Assembly: GCA_947652115.1 (NCBI GenBank)
Contig: OX393562.1
Span: 24,233,020-24,297,019 of the forward strand
Source: Blastomussa wellsi
Lineage: Eukaryota; Cnidaria; Anthozoa; Scleractinia; Plerogyridae
Length of the DNA stretch: 64,000 nt
Direction: 5' to 3'
Program-made: the position numbers and the translations under genes
In this document: piece by piece, positions 14,401-26,400 of the stretch
How positions within the stretch are numbered: position 1 is the stretch's first letter
Layout: every line of letters starts with the position of its first letter
Notes under the pieces: generated by a model
Seen by the model: only the letters and a program-made list of their open reading frames with translations
What the model was told of the DNA's origin: nothing
Database searches by the model: none

Positions 14401-17400
14401 GTAATATATATACAATGTCACATTATATACACTGTCACATTGGTTATTCATGCAGGATATTTTTTTCCTGGTTCCTGTGCAGTGCAGGATTTTTTTTTTG
14501 TAAAATTTTTGTTTGCAGGATTTTTTTTTTGTTTTTGGACTCCCCCCCCCCCCCCCTTCACATTTCTAATGGTGCATCCCTAATTAATTGCTGTTAGCTT
14601 TTGTTTTATTTGTGGAATGAACATTTTGGAAGTGAACGATTAATTTAATTTTTTGTTACTTAAAGGTCAGTGATTCAGGGGAAGTATTGAGAGACTTGAC
14701 TCGTGAAACTCAAAATGTTCAGGTTGGTATAATAGTTCATACTATGAGATGATTTTTTCAGTACCATATTGCAGAAGTAGGTAATGAAGTATTTTTCTTT
14801 GCAGTTACAACCAGTTAACACTGATATTAGTTCACGAACAAGATCCCCAACTATTTTGGTGGATGGCAAATCAAATATGCCACCAAGAACAGCATCAAAA
14901 CGACGACAAGAAACAATGAAAACTGCTTCCACAATCCATGGAGGTTCTGAGAACAACTTAGCACCAGCCTTTGATGGAATTTTTGACACCTTAGCAAAAA
15001 GATGTAAAGTAGACAAAATGAAAGATTATGTTTTAAGTCAGAAAATCCTAACAAAGAAGGTAGTCTCAGCTGCATTTAAGAAAAATTCAAAAGCTTTTGA
15101 AATCTCACCAGAAAATGTAAAGAGAAGCATTGCAGTTTTCTATAGTAGTGGTGTAATGGGCAAGCGAAAATATAAGTCTGTAAGACTTGCATTATTGCAT
15201 TATTGCATTATTGTAACAGATAACATGTTAAGTTGCCTTGTGGGAAACATGTATGTGCTTACATAAATTATTGTAAACATACATTTAATTTATGATGACC
15301 CACTTTCATAAGCTTGTTAAAAATATTGGGTCATAAATTGTGACAGGTTACTCATTAAACAATAGATTTAAAACTTGAGCAATAAAGTGTCAGTCTATTA
15401 GTTTTACAGCAGTCTATTTCAACTTTCAAAGATATATCCATAGGCATTTGTAAACTTGTAGTAGCATTTAATTACAACATATGACCCTTTCCTCGAGTAA
15501 GACAAGGTAAATGGTTTTTGGGCACTCACTACCACCCTTGCCTTTCCTTTCCTGGGACCCTGAAATGTCTTTGAAAAATAGTCCAGGATTGCTTCACGGT
15601 TGACGTCGCAAAGTCGAGATATATCTCTAACCAGTCGATTCTCCTCAGTGTAAACAATGATATCCATGATTCTGCTTTCCGAATGGGTGACTCCGTAAGT
15701 GGACCTTGCCTTCTTTACCATACGCAGAAGAAAAGCGAATATTTCCACTGGCAAATCCCTTGTAACTTGGACAGTCCAAGGATTATGGGCTTTAGTCCGC
15801 GAACTAAGTCGCCTATGCAATTTTTTCAACAATATGGTCATTTCCCCAGCAATGATCGACCCAACTTCGATGACCGAATTTCGCATTCTTTCAATCGAAT
15901 TCTGATTATTTCGATGCTTTTCAAATAATCTCTTTAGGTTTTCCTCAACTTCATTTTCAAACAGAACAAAGTTATCAACTTGGTTACGCAGAGGCCGTAG
16001 AATCTTCGTGGCTTCATGTATACTTTCCACATTGGCCGCCATTTTGAATTTGAATTTCATATCAATACCGCTGGCTAAACAAGGAGCTGCAGCAGGCGCC
16101 TAAATGCACTTTTGAGACGCGCGCTGGCCCGGCGTGTGCTTGCTCTGTGGAATTCGCGTTACGGCCTGTTGCTTAGGCTACGTCCACACTAATCCGGATA
16201 AATTTGAAAACGAAACTTTTTTTCTCCGGATTGGCCTTCCGTCCACACTAAAACGGCGTTTTCGGTCACCGAAAACGGAACTTTCCAAGGTGGATAAATT
16301 TGAAAACGCTGGCTAGGTGTGTTAGTGTGGACGGCGAAAACGGAACTTTTTGAAAACGCTGACATCAAAACAATCGAATAACGTTGCTCGGACAATGTGG
16401 GCATGTTCTTGCATGCATTAAGCGTTTCTTGCGAGGCAGCGTTTCAAAATCGATGGCGAAACAATTTGAAAACGGTATAATGTGGACAGAAAACATTTTA
16501 TCCGCTTTCGAGGCGAAAACGCCGTTTTCAAATTTATCCGGCTTAGTGTGGACGTAGCCTTAAATGTTTAGACGCTGTTTTGGAATACTCATCAGATCAT
16601 GGAAATAGTTCACAAAAGGTTAGAATATTGTCGTCTTGTTGTTGTTTGGCGATAAAAGAGCAAATTGAAACTGGCGCATGCAATCATTCAAGACATAAAC
16701 ACGGATGATTGACGTCCATCAAAACTTAATTTTCAAACAAGAAGAAAATCTTTGGAGGGCGCGTGTGATCGGTAACCGCTGTAACAAAGCTATTTCTACC
16801 TGAAAATGAAAAACTCAGAGACTCAAAGGACAGTGCAGAATGCAACACCAAACGTGATTCTTGACAGCGGTAACACGATACTTTTGTTTATTTGTAATAT
16901 GACACTTTCGTTTTTCTTCGAAATGTTGAAGCATGATACTTTGTTTTCTGCATCGCTGATTTTCAACACAAAACGTCATATTTTGTGATTTATTAAACAC
17001 GCATCAAAGTATTTTATCGAAAGACAATAAACGGATCAAATGGAAAAAATACATCTTTCCAAAGGGTTTTTAAAACGCAGTACAGTTAGCACATTGTTCT
17101 CTGGTTGTTACGAAATTTGTGCCGAAAATCCTGGTGAAAGATTTTGCATATTCAATTACGAACGGTTCGTGAAATATTTACCAGAGCTGGTACGTCTGCA
17201 ATGAAAGCTGTTTCTCCGGAATTACTGTACCCTGCGATTGAGTATGTGGCCTCCCTACCTTCAAATTCTTAAATGCCGTATGACATCTACTATGTCCTGA
17301 AGCAAAGTCTCTGATCATGTCTGATCTCTCAGCTCTACTGATTTCAAACAACTTATCTCCGATAAATAGGAAGCTGCATACATCCGCAACTTCAAATTTA

Positions 17401-20400
17401 ACCAAAATTAAAGCTATCGTTACTTCAGTCAGAAACATTTTAAAATTCAACATGGCTCTTATTCACAACTAACCGCAATCAAAAAACAATCCCTCAACTC
17501 AAAGCCGCCAAAACAGACTGCTCGCAGCATGTAAAATTTCACATCCTCGTACCTTCTTCACCACCATGAAAATTTCCGAACAGTTTTCCGCTTAAAACCC
17601 ACACAAAACGTTGTACACCAGAGCTACATAAACACCGAGTGCTGGAAATAGAGACATCATGCCAACACCGCCCAATAAGGCCAAGTTTATACGAAAATAA
17701 AGATGGCCGTCCCTTGAATCCGAAACAAATATTGATACAAATTTAAAATTAAACGATGCATACAAGCGGCAATTTCATTGGTTACTGATCGATAGTATCC
17801 TAATTCTGATTGGTGTGAAATACATCGCTCGTCCACCCATCCATCCATCCATCCACTGAATAGCGACATACGTCGGTACGCCGACTAAGAGTTATTATTT
17901 TTTTTTTTTTGAAAGAGTTTTTTTTTTTTTTTTTTGAAAAAAAAAAAAAAAAAAGTCAATAAATGGCTCTTTTCCATTTCTAAAAGGTGGCGTGGCCTGA
18001 TGGTTTGCGTGCTGAAAACCGAGGTCATTAAATTGTGCTCTCTCTTTACTATCTCCAATCATGCGCATATTAATAAATAACGGTGAATAGAATAGGCCGT
18101 TTACAGTTTTACTTAATTATTTTCTATCATGGCCGCCATCGGAAAGCGGGCCGCCAATTAGGCCGCCTGGGCGCAAGAATGCCAGAAATGAAAAAAAAAG
18201 CATTTCAAAATAGCAGTACACGGTTAACTTTGAGGTCTCTGGCAGTAAAGATCAAGATTATATGACAGTTTGAATTTTTGGAAAATTTAAAGGGTTTCGA
18301 TAAGTCTTGCTCTTCAGAAACTTTTTCCATACAAATCATTTTTTTCAAAACTTCAAACTGTAATAACATTTCGCTCTTTAATCCCAGTAGCCTGAAACTT
18401 GGCCATTTTACTATTTACGACCTACTTTTCAAATTATTACACTCCTTTAAGATATAGTCCACGTGATGACCTAGCTGCAAAGGGCATATTAAAAGCTGTG
18501 GGTGACACCTCCAATAGCATCCAATCCAAGAGTGAATAGAATTTCTTCTAGTCTCTTACATGTAATGGTACGGAAACCAAGACAATCTCCGACAGGATGG
18601 GCTATGAGGTCAAAGCGCAGACTTAGTTGCTCTCCTACTTTTACCATTTCAGTTTATTTCGCATCCAGTTGTGTACAACTTGCTAGACAAGCGTTGGATA
18701 GGACAATTCTATGCTTGGAAGTCTCACTTTTGGATATGGATATTCTTGTGGCTTTGGTGTGTGTTGGAAATGATTCTGTTTCCATTTATATTCGCCATTT
18801 TCTTTGTCAGGGACAAGGCAAGACTATGGATAAGGAAACATCAAGGTTTGAAAAACTTTTTGTACCAGACAATTCTTGCAATTTTTTACAATTTTTTACA
18901 ATCTACATCTAACTTAGTAAGTTCCAAGCGCGGTTTATTCATGTACAGAAAAAATAGACTGCTAGTTTCTTTCTAGGCATGATCAATCCGAGAAAAGAAC
19001 ATTTTCGTTTTGACCAGAAATGTTTATGGAATGTTATTGTCTTACAAAGAAAAAGCCAATCAGGTGCGAGAAAACTAAACCGCAAACCGCAACGGTCATT
19101 AGTTTGTGGTTTTGAGGTTTGCTCGCGTGTCCTGAACTTTGCTGCGATTGTTCACTACACAATCAACATTCCTGAAATATTTCAGGTGTTCACGGTTTTA
19201 CGGGAAAGACTGTAACTCCGATGAAAACAAAGATGCCCATGGACCAGTATAAAATCTTCAGATGTTTCTGAATAAACTGGAAAATACACAGTGTAGCCAC
19301 CGAACAATGGCTTGAACGGTTGGCCGGATATCATTAATTTCACTAAACTCAGTGTGCATCATTGTTGTTTTTTGGTACTGGATATTTTTAATTGTGGTAG
19401 TCTTGATGCCAACAGAAAAACTGTTTATTTAGTTATAAGCCTGTAATTTTACTGGTCCTTTAGTGTAGTGGATGGTATTGTTTGTGAGGCAAGGGCACGG
19501 CTCTTGTTGTTTCTCGGAGGGTAGCAAGCCACTAATGTGAGACCTTGCGAGAGCCTAGGAGGGGACTCCCTTATATGGGCTATACGGGGACGTGCCGCTG
19601 GATTGAGTATGGCTTTTGACACCTCAGTCCTGAACAGGGTATATAATTTAGGCGAGTCTGTCCTAAACAGGGTATGGACTTGTCCTAGACAGGGTATGGC
19701 TTCAAGACCTCCAAGTTTTAGCGTATCAGGCCCCTTTGTTTTGTAAAAAGTCCTAGTCCATCATTAATTTTTTCGAGTACTGGATATCTTTTTATTGTTA
19801 TAGGCTTAAGTATCTGCTTCATCCTTCATGCCGAGGGGAAAACTGAAGAAAGAAGTTTTAATCTAATGAAGCAAAGTATATCACGAGTCATTCTTCAATG
19901 TGGAGTCAGATCTGTTAATTACTGCGTGATCAGCAGCAAGCACGGAGAAGCAAACCAGCATGTGACATTCGAGAGGCGATTTGATAAAGAAAGCTCGCTG
20001 GTAGACGAAATTTTAGCGGTGGAACGAGATACTAAACGTGTGCGTGCGACAATCGAGAATGTCATTCATGAAGCAGGAAACGCCTTTAGGGGTCAAACCG
20101 CCGGGAAGAAGGTATACGCTTTTTTAAATATAAGTATTATCAAAAACAAGAAAGTAATGCGAACAACATCAACCGACCGAGGCAAAAATATTTTCATATT
20201 TTCGTATTCCCGCTTTATTTTTATTTTATTATTTATTTTGGAGTCTTCTTGGCAAGATCTCTCACAAGGTCTACGCATGAACGGTTTTTATTCGTATCTT
20301 AAAGCAAAATCACTGTTGGACGGTAATGCGCACAAGCAGACCATTAAACGTTCGATATACGTAGGCAGTTATTTGTAAGTCACGTGGTAGTATCTGGGCC

Positions 20401-23400
20401 AATAAAAAGACGGAAAAATGAATCGAATGATAATGTGTTTTACTTGTTATCGACAGATTCTTTTCTTATTTACAAATGATACATCAAGCTTCCACCTCCT
20501 GGCTAAGATAAAACTGCACGGGAAATCCAAACTGGATGCCACCATACTTAAAAATAGCATGGCAGTAAAAATTGTACCAATCGCAATAGGAGAGGGAAAT
20601 GGCTTCAATGCCCGACCGTGTTATCTCGTGTGGAGTGAACGAGGATCCTTTAAAACTGGAACGTAAACTTTTAAGAGGTAAATCTTATGTTTTTTAGTTC
20701 TTGCTATTTAGTTCTCATTGAGAGAATTTTCAATATGTATAAATCCTGTGATATTTTTTACCATTTTATAACTGCATTATTTTAAGTTAAAATATATTAC
20801 AATTTCTAATCAGAACAATTTAATACTCCTCCTCCTTCTTCTTCTCCTTCACCTTCTCCTTCCTCGATGCCCGCATGGGCCTTCCTCTTGTTCGCCTGCC
20901 TTGTGGGATATGCTGTCTAAATGCCATAAATATAGCCACCCCTTGAAGTATTTTTACGGTAAAGTCCTTCACCATTGCTTTACATGCATTTATCACAAAA
21001 AACTGCAATCGATAATAAATTGCAGGTTTCAATTGGAGGTGATGTAGGTAACCTGAAAAACATTTGATGCGGTTACACGGGGCACTTTTACTGCGGTAAA
21101 TGAGCTTTTACCACGAGAAACTGTATTTAGCGACTGTGTCCAACGTTTCCCAGGGTATAAATTTCCAATGGTGCATTTCTATGGATACGTTGAAAAGATC
21201 AAACGAAGCGCCCATGGCATTTAACGTGGTAAGTGGCAATGATGTTTTGATGCCCAAGTTAAAAGAGCCAATCACGATGCTGCGTTTGACATCAACATTT
21301 CTTTTACATACTGGTTAACACGGTAAACTAAAACCCAAGTGTGATGTAGCGCGAGAGAAATGCCATGGTAAATTCCATTTACCGTGGTGTGTGTAACCGC
21401 ACCTATTACTTTGAAATTAACTCTCAATTGCTGTTGTTGGTTTTATCTTTAACAGCTGTTTACGGAGCCAGTTTTTGCGGTAAGAATTCTTTTTATTTTT
21501 TTACCCATGCAAGCAATTTATAGAAGAAGAATTTTCTGTTTGCTATTTCGGCTTTTTTAATTCCTGGCTTGATCAGAGCTTTTAGCGTTCACAGTCAAAA
21601 CTTTCTGTGTCACAAGTACCTACTCCTTTTTTGACCAAAAAATTAAAATGCTTCATAAAAGACAAGTCAATACACTGTTAAATATCCCCTCCTCCTTCAG
21701 TTCAGTATAACTCATCGAACAAACTTGAGTGATATAAGAGCAAGTTTCAAGTGATTGTTGTAAAACCAAAACCAAACTAACTGACTTTGGCCAATCTGAG
21801 GAGCAGGGTTGGCGCAGTGGTGAGAGCGCTCGCCTCCAAATATGGTCCGGGTTCGATTTCCGGATACGGCGTCATGTGTGGGCTAAGTTTGATGGTTCTC
21901 TTCAGCTCTGCTCCGAGAGGTTTTTGTCCAGGTCCTCCGGTTTTTCCCCTCTCCACAAAAACCAACATTTACATTTGATTTGATTTAATGTAATTTCATT
22001 TGTGCTTTACAGCGTCCCCAATTAGTACATCAGTGCTAGATACAGTTCGCATCATGAAAGGGAATCCGGAATCCAACATATTTTTGCCTTTGGAATCCGG
22101 AATCCAGTCTCTGGACTCCGAAATCCACCCTCTTATATATTACAAAACCAAAAATTATTTGGTCGCTTGGAATTGTATTCATTCGTACAGAATACAGATC
22201 AGTACAGACAATCATTTGAGAGCATGCATCTCAAACACGGCGGTCAAGTGATCCTCCTAATAGAATGCATGCTCTATTTGTTAAATATAGTATTTTCTTT
22301 TTCAATAAACAAAATCGTATCTCAATAGAAGAATGCGCCGTTGAAGGACGAATGAAAACCAGACTAAATGATTTGGAATACGAAACATCCCGCTCGTAAC
22401 TCTTGGAGTCCGGAATCCAGCCGAATTCAGTAACTGGAATCCGGCATCCATGCTGTGGAATCCAGAATCCAAGACTCTCTTGGATTCCTTTACATGGGCG
22501 ATAAAATTCATTATTACTTTATTTATCACGAAGGTGGAGACAATTCAGTGAACCAATCTAAGGTTCGAAGTTATTACACAAAGCCGGCACAGAGCGGGGA
22601 AAAACGATTGGTGTTGCCGGTTTTACTTTTGATTGATACAAAAAAGTGGCGGAGATTTTTAAGCCAATCACTAACCCTAGTAATGCAAAACCAAGTTAAA
22701 GCAAACGCAGAATTACTTTCGTTCGACACTGAAGTGAAAACTTCTCTATTACTGTTGTTTTTAGAGCTGTATCTTGATTACTTCGTTACGCCGTACTTCA
22801 TATTTGCAAGAGACATGATAAGTTACTTCTACCTCCTTGGTCTTCATGTTGCCATGTGTCTTTCCCCGTCGCTCAATACCTTCACCATGGTGGAATGGGC
22901 CATTCTGGTGTTCTTTGTGGGTCGCTTAGCTCTGGAGCTCGATCAGTGCTATAAGAATGCACCAAAAGGCTCGTCAGCTTTCATGCAACAACAGGCACAT
23001 CTGAAAGACCAGACACACCTGGAAGACGAGACACACCCGAAAGACCAGGCACATCTGAAAGTTAAGACAGTGGTATCACGTATGCTACACTCATATCTAA
23101 GGTGCGTCCAGTGACATACAGAGCAATATAGTACAATGAGATAAATAGGAATACATTACTTTCCTAAACTTAATATAAGCATTCAAGAATGTGTCCGCTT
23201 GGAAAGTATGTTTCCGTTTTGCCCTTAACAACGCTTTCCCTTTCGTTAAATGATATAATCATATAAAGCTTCCAATTTACACTAGTGACTCGGTACAACG
23301 CTTTATAGCTCGATAAGTTAGTCCCCAGTTTAGGCCTCATATATAATAACAAGCTCGAGTAGCAAAAAGTCACGATTTCTTGTAACAAGCCCTTTAGTGC

Positions 23401-26400
23401 TTATGCAATTTCACACTCTAAAATGGACACCCAGTCCGTCTGTTGCTCAATGAATCCGAAACATCTATGGAGCGAGTTCCTGCAGTGTATTATGCGTAAT
23501 CTACAAGATAAGAGTATTTATAATGGTAGCTGAGGTACCGGTAACAGATGAATTACTGGGGTTATGCTGAAAGAGCTCTCGCTCCCGGTTTATATGGACT
23601 TCGGTAGTTGACTAAGCATTTCGCTCATCACCAGTTATCACCCGATAGAAGCCTGGAGCTCTATCTCTAATTATTAGACATGGGACACTTTCACTGACAC
23701 ATTTTGTACAGAACATTGCTAGCTATACGGCCAAATCGTGCCATTCAAAAACGAGGTCAAAGAGAGTAAAGTTCCGTAGCCGTTTTGTCGAAACATGTAT
23801 ACTGTAAATTATTTTTTTCCTCCTAGTGATCGATGGAATTTCCTAGACTTGATTACCATTGCTATCTACTTCGTCACATTTATTTTGCGCATGATCACGT
23901 GGGGAATTTCCACATCTGTGCCTGGAAACCGACTGCTGGTTATTGCTCAATACATGTATGGTCTAAACGCTGCTATCCTGACTTTCCGAGTGTTCGGAAG
24001 TCTTTTAGAAGCAAATAAAGGGACAGGAATTACCCAAATTGCTCTTGTTCGTATTGTTGAAGACGTAGCTATTATTTTCATCCAGTTCTTTGTGGGGATA
24101 TTAGCCGTCTCGTTGGCGATGACCAAAGTGTTACTTGCTGAGCACTCTTTCACGGCAGTTGGCGAAGGAGTCGCACGACAGGAAAGGTTAAAGGACCTTT
24201 TTCCTCCACATTTCTACACAACTTTATTTTTATTAAAAGAAAAATCGGTAGTGTAGCAGCTCTCGTAAGCTTGAAAGTTTACTGGTAGCAGTTGCCATTG
24301 TTTTAGGGGCTAGGGGCATTGCTCCTGTTGTTTGTTCTATTGTTTTCACGCAAGGTATCGAGCAATTCATGTGAGACCTTACGAGAGCTGCTACATTGCC
24401 CAGAAAAAACCCATATTTAATTGTTGTTATTTTTATTATCATTCTATTTAATATTATATTTTTATGCTTAATTCAATGAACAAAACGAAAAGGCTTCTAA
24501 ATGAATCGAGTAGTGTTATCTTCCTTTTGGAGTCTAAGGGTGCTTACCCATAGTCAGAGCTGATAAGCCTATGGAGCACGCCTGCGTTCATAAATCAGAA
24601 CTGTTTGGCCAGGTCAGCCAATTAATTGTATCATCATCTTAGGGAAAACTCAGAAAGGACGGCATATTTTCCGCCGGGTCTGACTGGCCAGTCTTCATGA
24701 TATAACGTGATCACTTACCTGAATAACTGTTAAATAAATTCTAACTGGCCGGTGGACACGGTAAAACTTCATTTGTTCAATTTTGCCAAAAAAAAAGGAA
24801 ATTATCAAACCACTTTCGTTCTATCTTATGAAAAGACGTGAGACTGACAAGAAAAGCGTTTTTGTAAAATTATTAAGTACATAGTGGTAGTTAGTGGTAA
24901 TAATTTAATTTATTTTCTTTTTTTTATCTCAAGACTATGCACCAGCGCAGGATTCTCTTGGTAATTTGTTATACTTTAAAGCACACTATAAAGTCACTAA
25001 ACATGATACAATTGATATGCAAGAAATATAATTAATTTTGTTACTCACAGTGAATTATTAGTATTTTAATTTGATACCAGAGGTTGTCACACATCCAACC
25101 TGCCATTTGAGTGAACGACTGACCCACTGACGAACGACGACCATCCGACAAAGAAGAAAAAAAACAAACAACGACTAAATGTAACAAAATATCGAAGAAA
25201 CAAACCATACTGTCTTTCCCGTTTTTACCTGTCACTTCACAAAGTTCATATAGAACTAAAATGACTAACAAAACTTGTAAATGACACACTGTTGAATTTC
25301 ATAAAATAACTGAGATACTACGCGAGCTCTTATTGGTTGATACATGTAGGTGTGTTTAGTTGAGAGAAAAATAAACACGGTTGTGACGTTTTAGTTTCGT
25401 GCGTATTTTCAAGAAATATTTCATAAAATATCAACTGTCTCGAATTCTCCAAAACCACCTTTTATTTAGATGAGACTATGTAAACACGGATAAAACGTCA
25501 AGAAACGTGAGAGTCTTGCTCCATATCGTGTGCGCACGCTCTAAATACAAAGTTACTGGAGATGATTATCAACTCTGGCTGACAATTATTTTTCCTTGAT
25601 TACTAATTTTTTTTTCTTTACTGCAGTTGGTGGGAAATCGTTAAGCACCTCAGCTGGACACTTCTAGGTATAGCAGACGTGGAGCCCTTTACCTCTAGTG
25701 ACTCGCTATCCAACTACATTGCTCAAGCTCTGTACGCTGGCTTTATCATATTAGCGCTCATTCTTCTTGTTAATATGATGATTGCTGTTCTTTCTAGTAC
25801 ATACGAGAGAGTAGAGGTATGGAAAAGGCCTGACACCACTTATTTTCCCTTCTCTTATTTTTATCGAATTTGAAGCTTTATTTTGTACTTCAGTGTAGTT
25901 TTATAGCGTAAAACAATCCGCACCACAAACAAGAAAAAAACGCTACCATGACACTTCATAGGATTGGCTTATTGTCAAGGTCACCATCTAAGTTGATTAC
26001 ATTTTATTCCATTACTGCAGTTAGTTATGTACTTATGGTACAACTAGAACCTTAACTATAATCCTGGTTGCCAGAAAATCGTTTATCATCCATTCACCAT
26101 ACGAAATGTTTCTCAGCTTACCAGTATCCACTAAGAGATTATCTATTCATTCAATTTGCTGATGGCCCTTATTTTTATCAGCAGTAGTTATATCCTTGAG
26201 GAATGAGCATACGAACAGCTAACCTGCAGTGGTTATTTTGCTTTTCAGAGCAACTCCCTTAGAGAATGGTCATTAAGAAAAGCTATGATCATCAGAACAT
26301 TCAGCAACTATCACCCTATTCCAGTACCATTGAATTTGATATCCCAGCTTGGAATGTTGTTGCTTGCCTGTCGACGCAGATATTGCTCTCAAAGATGTTA

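Larger units (their letters stand above)
12714..16136 (+). mobile_element. Element A: two-gene DNA transposon with CACGC ends, internally deleted
   Basis: This 3,423-bp unit is bounded by imperfect 34-bp terminal inverted repeats beginning CACGCCGGGC. TGCT occurs directly outside both ends and may be a 4-bp target duplication. Inside are two convergent genes: gene 1 (+, 13191-15179) and gene 2 (-, 16042-15419). Both are homologous to the genes of element B (36918-41123), whose ends also start CACGC. It sits in the 8.2-kb intron of the TRPC-like gene between exons 3 and 4. Gene 1 lacks its C-terminal 600 or so residues, so the copy is unlikely to move on its own. A further MITE is inserted in its intron. 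Confidence 0.75.

Noticed and set aside
17178..17453. 91-codon minus-strand frame
   Set aside because: No domain, no supporting splice neighbours and no homology that I can see.
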